Shown here piece after piece: positions 59,450 through 64,000 of a stretch of DNA of 64,000 nt (its first letter is position 1; every line of letters starts with the position of its first letter). Made by a program: the position numbers and the translations under genes. The notes under the pieces are model-generated. The model searched no databases, was not told the DNA's origin, and saw nothing but the letters and a program-made list of their open reading frames with translations. Source of the stretch: Rhynchosporium graminicola (taxonomy: Eukaryota; Ascomycota; Leotiomycetes; Helotiales; Ploettnerulaceae); the NCBI GenBank assembly GCA_900074885.1, contig FJUW01000094.1, positions 13,313-77,312 on the forward strand, written 5' to 3'.

Positions 59450-60814
59450 TGACGACAGCTCACCTGAATATCACATGAGAAGAAGGATAGATACTATGGC
59501 CTAAGTTCATAGGTATCCCGCCAGAGCTAGTGTCCGACTCGGTATAGTATCAGACTAATACTAGTATATATATATAAGGTGCCTTATACTCTATCTCTCT
59601 TCTTCTTCTTTCCTTATCTTTTCGTTTCCTTCGTAGTAGACTCTATAAGATCGCTCTTAGCTTCTCTACTTATTTATTATTACTTATATATTATCTTAAG
59701 TCTTATATCGTTATATTAAATAAAAAGATTAAGATAACCGGAGAAAGCTTACTATAATATCTTACTACTAAGTTAGTTATTCGATAACTACTTAAATATA
59801 GCTAAGATACTAGAGATCTCTCGGATAGCTATGAATCAGGGTTTAATTTAGCTTATCGCAAATAGTATAATAGAGGAGGTCTTCGCTAACGCTCCTTTAA
59901 TAACTCCTTTAGTATAAAGGAATTATAGATAGATTTTAAAGAAAGTATAATAAATACCCCGGAACTTTAACCTCTATATATCGCCGCCGAAATAGCCCTA
60001 ATATACCCCTTTTTAAGCTACTATTATAGCTCCTAACTAATAAACTAAAGACTTTTCCGGTTCTAGGGGACTCTAACGCGATCCCCCTTACTCTACCTCC
60101 GAAATTAATCTATTATACCTTTCCTTACTCTAAATATCTCTTATACTAGAGAATATTAATACTTTATTAAGGAAGTACTAACTAAGAGAGAAAGGAAAAT
60201 AAAAGCGATATTCCCTAGGAGTATAATCGCTAAGTACTCTTATTACCGCAGGTGACTCGAACCTGATCTATTCCCTCTTATAATAATTAGCGGACTAAGA
60301 GGAAAAGAATAACTCTTTAGAAGATACTATAGATAAACTAATCTTTATATAAGATAAGTTCCTTATAGGGGTCCCTTACTTATCTTCGACTCTCCTACTA
60401 GAACTAATACTATAATCTCTGTGTATTCTAGAGTTTAATAAGCTAATAAACTCTATTCTAATATATAGTACTAAGAGAGAGGATATTATTCCTAATAAAC
60501 TATCTCCTTCTCCTAGCGCCGAATTAGTAGAGTTATACCTTAAGAAGTCTTATCTTACTAAGAAGATCTTACTCTTAGATAATAGATTAGATCTTACTTT
60601 CCTCTAATAGAGAGTATTAATACGAGACCGGCTAGCTATAAACGCTAATTATTACCTTACGGACTTCTCTTAGCGCGTTCTCGTATAGGGACTAGTTACT
60701 AGATTAGCTAAAGAGTATCTTACGCCTTAGTACTTAGCTAATAAGTTTAAGACTAGTAATAAAATAATCTCCTTATTAGAGGAGAACTTTCTTATTAGTT
60801 TAGAGGAAGATAAC
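59450..60814 (+). mobile_element. Gypsy-D 5' part: probable LTR and start of gag
   Basis: It starts TGACGACAGCTCACC inside Copia-1 gag and includes a promoter-like stretch with an (AT)n TATA run and a CT-rich segment (59590-59625). The LTR could end near 59715 but no second copy is in the window to prove it. The following 1.1 kb is a decayed gag region, ending EENFLISLEEDN at the insertion site of TRIM-2. The frame resumes at 62861. Confidence 0.65.
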
Positions 60815-61016
60815 TGTAACGACACAAGACTTAAGGCGGTATATAAGCAAGAATAAACAAGTAGGGAGGCTAAGAGCGATCTTATATAGTCTAGTACGAA
60901 GGAAACAGAAAGATGCAGAGCTCTAAAGGAGTCTGCACCTTCTATATATATAAGGAGGGTATGCCTAAGGCACCGATACTAGCCCGTATCTGCCACGTAT
61001 ACTATACGCCGTTATA
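60815..61016 (-). repeat. TRIM-2 left LTR (202 bp)
   Basis: Begins TGTAACGACACAAGAC and ends CGCCGTTATA. Differences from the right copy are CA/TA or TG/TA changes. Confidence 0.9.
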
Positions 61017-61370
61017 TTACCCCCTTCTAAGATAAAGGCTCGCCCTCGAGCCTTGAAGAATCGAAATTACTAAGGAAACAAGTAAGTATAAAACGCAGTC
61101 AAATATCAAGATAACCTTCTAAATTTCTATCAAACCGAAACCGTAGATACTAATTCAGTACCGAGATTATCTCTTCTATAGAGGGAAACGTAATCTCCGG
61201 TAATTATAATACCGAGTTTTACTAAATAAGCGAGGCTAAGCGAGTAATTAAAACACTTAAAGGTTACGAAAGAAACGAAAGTCTAAATCGAATTCTAAAG
61301 AAGCTAAAAGATTAAGGAGAGTCAGATATCTTCGTTAAGTAAATATAGAAAGTATTAAATTAAAAGTTCT

Positions 61371-62295
61371 AGTAGAAGGAGGTCGATTCTGCTAAGGGGG
61401 ATAAATTATACTGGGGTATAAGAGTTACGAGTCGGATTCCGGCAATTTCCGCTAAGGTAATAAGCTACTTCGTCTTAGCTTAAAAGTAAGGTTTTTCGCT
61501 ATTAGAGCTACTTTCGGAAGGTTAAAGTCGGATAAGGGGATAAAGGTTCTTTTCTAGTAGAAGGAGGTCGATTCTGCTAAGGGGAATAAATTATACCGGG
61601 GTATAGGGGTTACGAGTCGGATTCCGGCAATTTCCGCTAGGGTAATAAGCTACTTTATCCTAGCTTAAAAGTAAGGTTTTTCGCTATTAGAGCTACTTTC
61701 GGAAGGTTAAAGTCGGGTAAGGGGATAATAGTTCTTTTCTAGTAGAAGGAGGTCGATTCTGCCGAGGGGGATAAATTATACCGGGGTATAAGGGTTATAA
61801 GTCGGATTCTGGTAATTTCCGCTAAGGTAATAAGCTACTTCGTCCTAGCCTAAAAGTAAGGTTTTTCGCTATTAGAGCTACTTTCGGAAGGTTAAAGTCG
61901 GATAAGGGGATAAAGGTTCTTTTCTAGTAGAAGGAGGTCGATTCTGCTAAGGGGAATAAATTATACCGGGGTATAGGGGTTACGAGTCGGATTCCGGCAA
62001 TTTCCGCTAGGGTAATAAGCTACTTTATCCTAGCTTAAAAGTAAGGTTTTTCGCTATTAGAGCTACTTTCGGAAGGTTAAAGTCGGGTAAGGGGATAATA
62101 GTTCTTTTCTAGTAGAAGGAGGTCGATTCTGCCGAGGGGGATAAATTATACCGGGGTAAAAAGGTTAAAAGTCGAATTCAAAAAATTTCCGCTAAGGTAA
62201 TAAGCTAATTCGTCCTAGCCTAAAAGTAAGGTTTTTCGCTATTAGAGCTACTTTCGGAAGGTTAAAGTCGGGTAAGAGGATAATAAATATTAGGG
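61371..62295. repeat. 185-bp tandem array in TRIM-2 (five units)
   Basis: AGTAGAAGGAGGTCG starts at 61371, 61556, 61741, 61926 and 62111, exactly 185 bp apart. Units 2 and 4 are almost identical, as are 3 and 5 apart from point changes in 5, so the array has a 370-bp higher-order period. Confidence 0.9.
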
Positions 62296-62658
62296 CCTAT
62301 AGGGAAGTTTCCACTTAAAATTTATCTGCTGTTTTACTTTATACGCATAAAGGAACGAGTTTCGAAGTATCCGAGAGTGACTTCGCAGTAATACTAGTGC
62401 TTCTAAGGCTAAATTACGTTGAAATTCCTAGCTATCTAAGAGATCTCTGGAATCTCGGCTCTTTTGAAAACCTAACTATCGAATTCGTAATTAATAGTAC
62501 TAACTATTTCCGTATGATTCCGAAGTATAAAAATCTAAGGTAAGTAGAGATAACTCAGCGAAGAGCTCCTTAATAGTCGAAGTCGTACGTCCGAATCGAG
62601 TTTTCTAAGTAAGATATTATTTAATACTATCCCCGGCGGTCTTAATCTTTCTGTTTAA

Positions 62659-62860
62659 TATAATGATATAAGACTTAAGGCAGTATATAAGTAAGAATAA
62701 ATAAGTAGGGAGGCTAAGAGCGATCTTATATAGTCTAGTACGAAGGAAACAGAAAGATATAGAGCTCTGAAGGAGTCTGCACCTTCTATATATATAAGGA
62801 GGGTATGCCTAAGGCACTGATACTAGCCCGTATCTGCCACGTATACTATGCGCCGTCACA
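62659..62860 (-). repeat. TRIM-2 right LTR (202 bp)
   Basis: Begins TATAATGATATAAGAC (mutated from the left copy) and ends CGCCGTCACA. Confidence 0.9.
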
Positions 62861-63570
62861 ATAACTACTATAATACTTTCTATTACTTAGAGATATACTA
62901 ACTTAGCTATACCCGCGAGACTTTCGCTGAGTTTCGTAGTCGATTTTAAAGCGCTACTATCTAAGATAAGGTTAAAAAGAAGAAGTAGTTCTTTTATATA
63001 TAGGATAAGATTATACTATCCTTATATACTTTAACTCTTATTATTAAATTAATATAGAATAAGGACTATATTTCTATAGTTAGATCCTTACTTTCTTTTA
63101 ATACTAAGTGTTATTATAACTTAGAATATATCTATCCCGAGAAAGCTATTACTCAGGTATAATACTATAAGCTTACTATTACTACTACGACCTCTACTAG
63201 TTCTACTCCTTACTAGTCCCTAAGCTTAGCCCCTCGATAAACTACTCTTATATTATATATACGTATTTCTACCCTAGTATAAGCTAGTACTCCTTTCGCG
63301 CTAAAACGCCTTACTACCTCGACCGGAGAACCCCTTAAGTATTATAGCTATAGATAGCTTAGTTATATTAAGCTAGACTATTCTAACTTGCCTAAGGTTT
63401 AATTAATTAATAAATTTCCGAAAGAGGAAAGAGAAACCGAGGGAGTAGTAGAGGATATACCCTCCGAATCTGAACTAATACTAGAGGGAAATAATAAGGC
63501 CTAAGTAAAAACTCCTTCTTAGGTCTCTATAAGTATAATCTCTCTAATCTTAACTTTAACTCTCTAATAA
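62861..63570 (+). pseudogene. Gypsy-D gag, C-terminal part with decayed zinc knuckle
   Basis: The frame interrupted at 60814 continues with YTRETFAEFRSRF, usual for gag of this Gypsy lineage. Near 63335-63400 the zinc knuckle reads YYSYR.LSYIKLDY, where Cys codons have become Tyr by G-to-A change and a Gln has become a stop. An acidic stretch follows. Confidence 0.7.
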
Positions 63571-64000
63571 GAGGTAAGTAATTTATATACCTAACTATAA
63601 TTAGTATAAATAAGCTAGGAGTCTCTATAAATAGCTTAATTAATACCGAAGTAAATAGCTATCTATTTATTAATTATACTCTTACTAGATAACTATTAGA
63701 GGCCCTTAGTATTAAAATCGAGCTATTATCCTATTTTATTCTAATACGTAGGTTCTAATAGTCCGTTAGAACTTATATTACTTATTTTATATATTTATAC
63801 TTTTCTATTAATAATAGGCGTATTTATAACTACTCTTTTATTCTCCTCGATTTAGAATAATAAGATATAATTATTAGTATTAAATAGATATAATAATTCT
63901 AAGTTAAGCTAGATATACTCTACTATAAGCTATTATAATCGGAATAATATCTAGTTACTCTCTAATATAATAAGAAGATAATTATACCTCTACTGCTTTA
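63571..64000 (+). pseudogene. Gypsy-D retropepsin (runs off the window)
   Basis: Blocks ALINTEVNSYLFINYTLT (the ALIDSGANxxFI loop, catalytic Asp mutated to Asn), LSIKIELL and YNYSFILLDLE match the Gypsy retropepsin. The domain lacks its catalytic residue and has several stops. Reverse transcriptase should follow beyond 64000. Confidence 0.7.

Larger units (their letters stand above)
60815..62860. mobile_element. TRIM-2: coding-free LTR element, 2046 bp, TSD ATAAC
   Basis: Two 202-bp direct repeats (60815-61016 and 62659-62860) bracket about 1.64 kb without an open frame. The target-site duplication ATAAC is perfect (60810-60814 and 62861-62865), and removing the element restores the Gypsy-D gag frame. 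A pyrimidine run inside the left LTR (TTACCCCCTTC) would be a polypurine tract on the minus strand. The interior carries a five-unit tandem array. It must rely on enzymes of another element. Confidence 0.9.

Noticed and set aside
61371..62295. CRISPR-like regular repeats
   Set aside because: The whole 185-bp unit repeats without unique spacers, and the genome is fungal. It is an ordinary tandem array.

Overview
The window looks like a nuclear contig of a filamentous ascomycete (Pezizomycotina). The few real genes have short introns (about 50-120 bp) with GTRNGT donors, CTNAY branch sites and YAG acceptors, and two of them belong to the fungal UstYa/DUF3328 family. Most of the rest is AT-rich, TpA-rich DNA full of LTR retrotransposons whose reading frames are broken almost only at codons reachable from CAA, CAG, CGA or TGG by C-to-T or G-to-A change. 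That is the signature of repeat-induced point mutation (RIP). I see no rRNA, tRNA or CRISPR array.

Layout. 1-1059: 3' end of a Copia element. 1060-1620: Gypsy protease scrap. 1626-2990: a small non-mutated island with one orphan gene. 2991-33822: nested RIP-degraded elements: Gypsy-A (minus, to about 12110), Gypsy-B (plus, interrupted), Gypsy-C (plus), Copia-2 (minus), solo LTRs, and two short coding-free LTR-type elements (12749-14286, and 27299-28934 with inverted LTRs). 33823-46162: the main gene island, of normal base composition. 46163-52406: a full-length Copia-1 with a perfect TTTAT target-site duplication. 52791-57429: an AT-rich stretch with a recurring TAACGAG motif and a foldback MITE. 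57430-64000: a stack of three nested elements (Copia-1 copy, Gypsy-D, coding-free LTR element).

Genes. The island carries a nine-exon orphan gene (998 aa), a small secreted Gly/Ala/Pro repeat protein, two UstYa-family membrane proteins on opposite strands, and a secreted glutaminyl-cyclotransferase-like protein that seems to have lost key zinc and catalytic residues. UstYa proteins act in fungal ribosomal-peptide (dikaritin-type) and related secondary metabolism, so two of them near a secreted repeat peptide make a speculative candidate pathway. An 87/88-bp inverted repeat (33823-33909 and 52590-52677) brackets the island plus the Copia insertion, so the gene block may have been, or may still be, the cargo of a larger mobile unit.

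Limits. Exon structures were worked out by hand from splice signals and frame continuity. Class calls for mutated elements rest on recognisable protease, RT, integrase or gag fragments. Boundaries without a stated target-site duplication are approximate.
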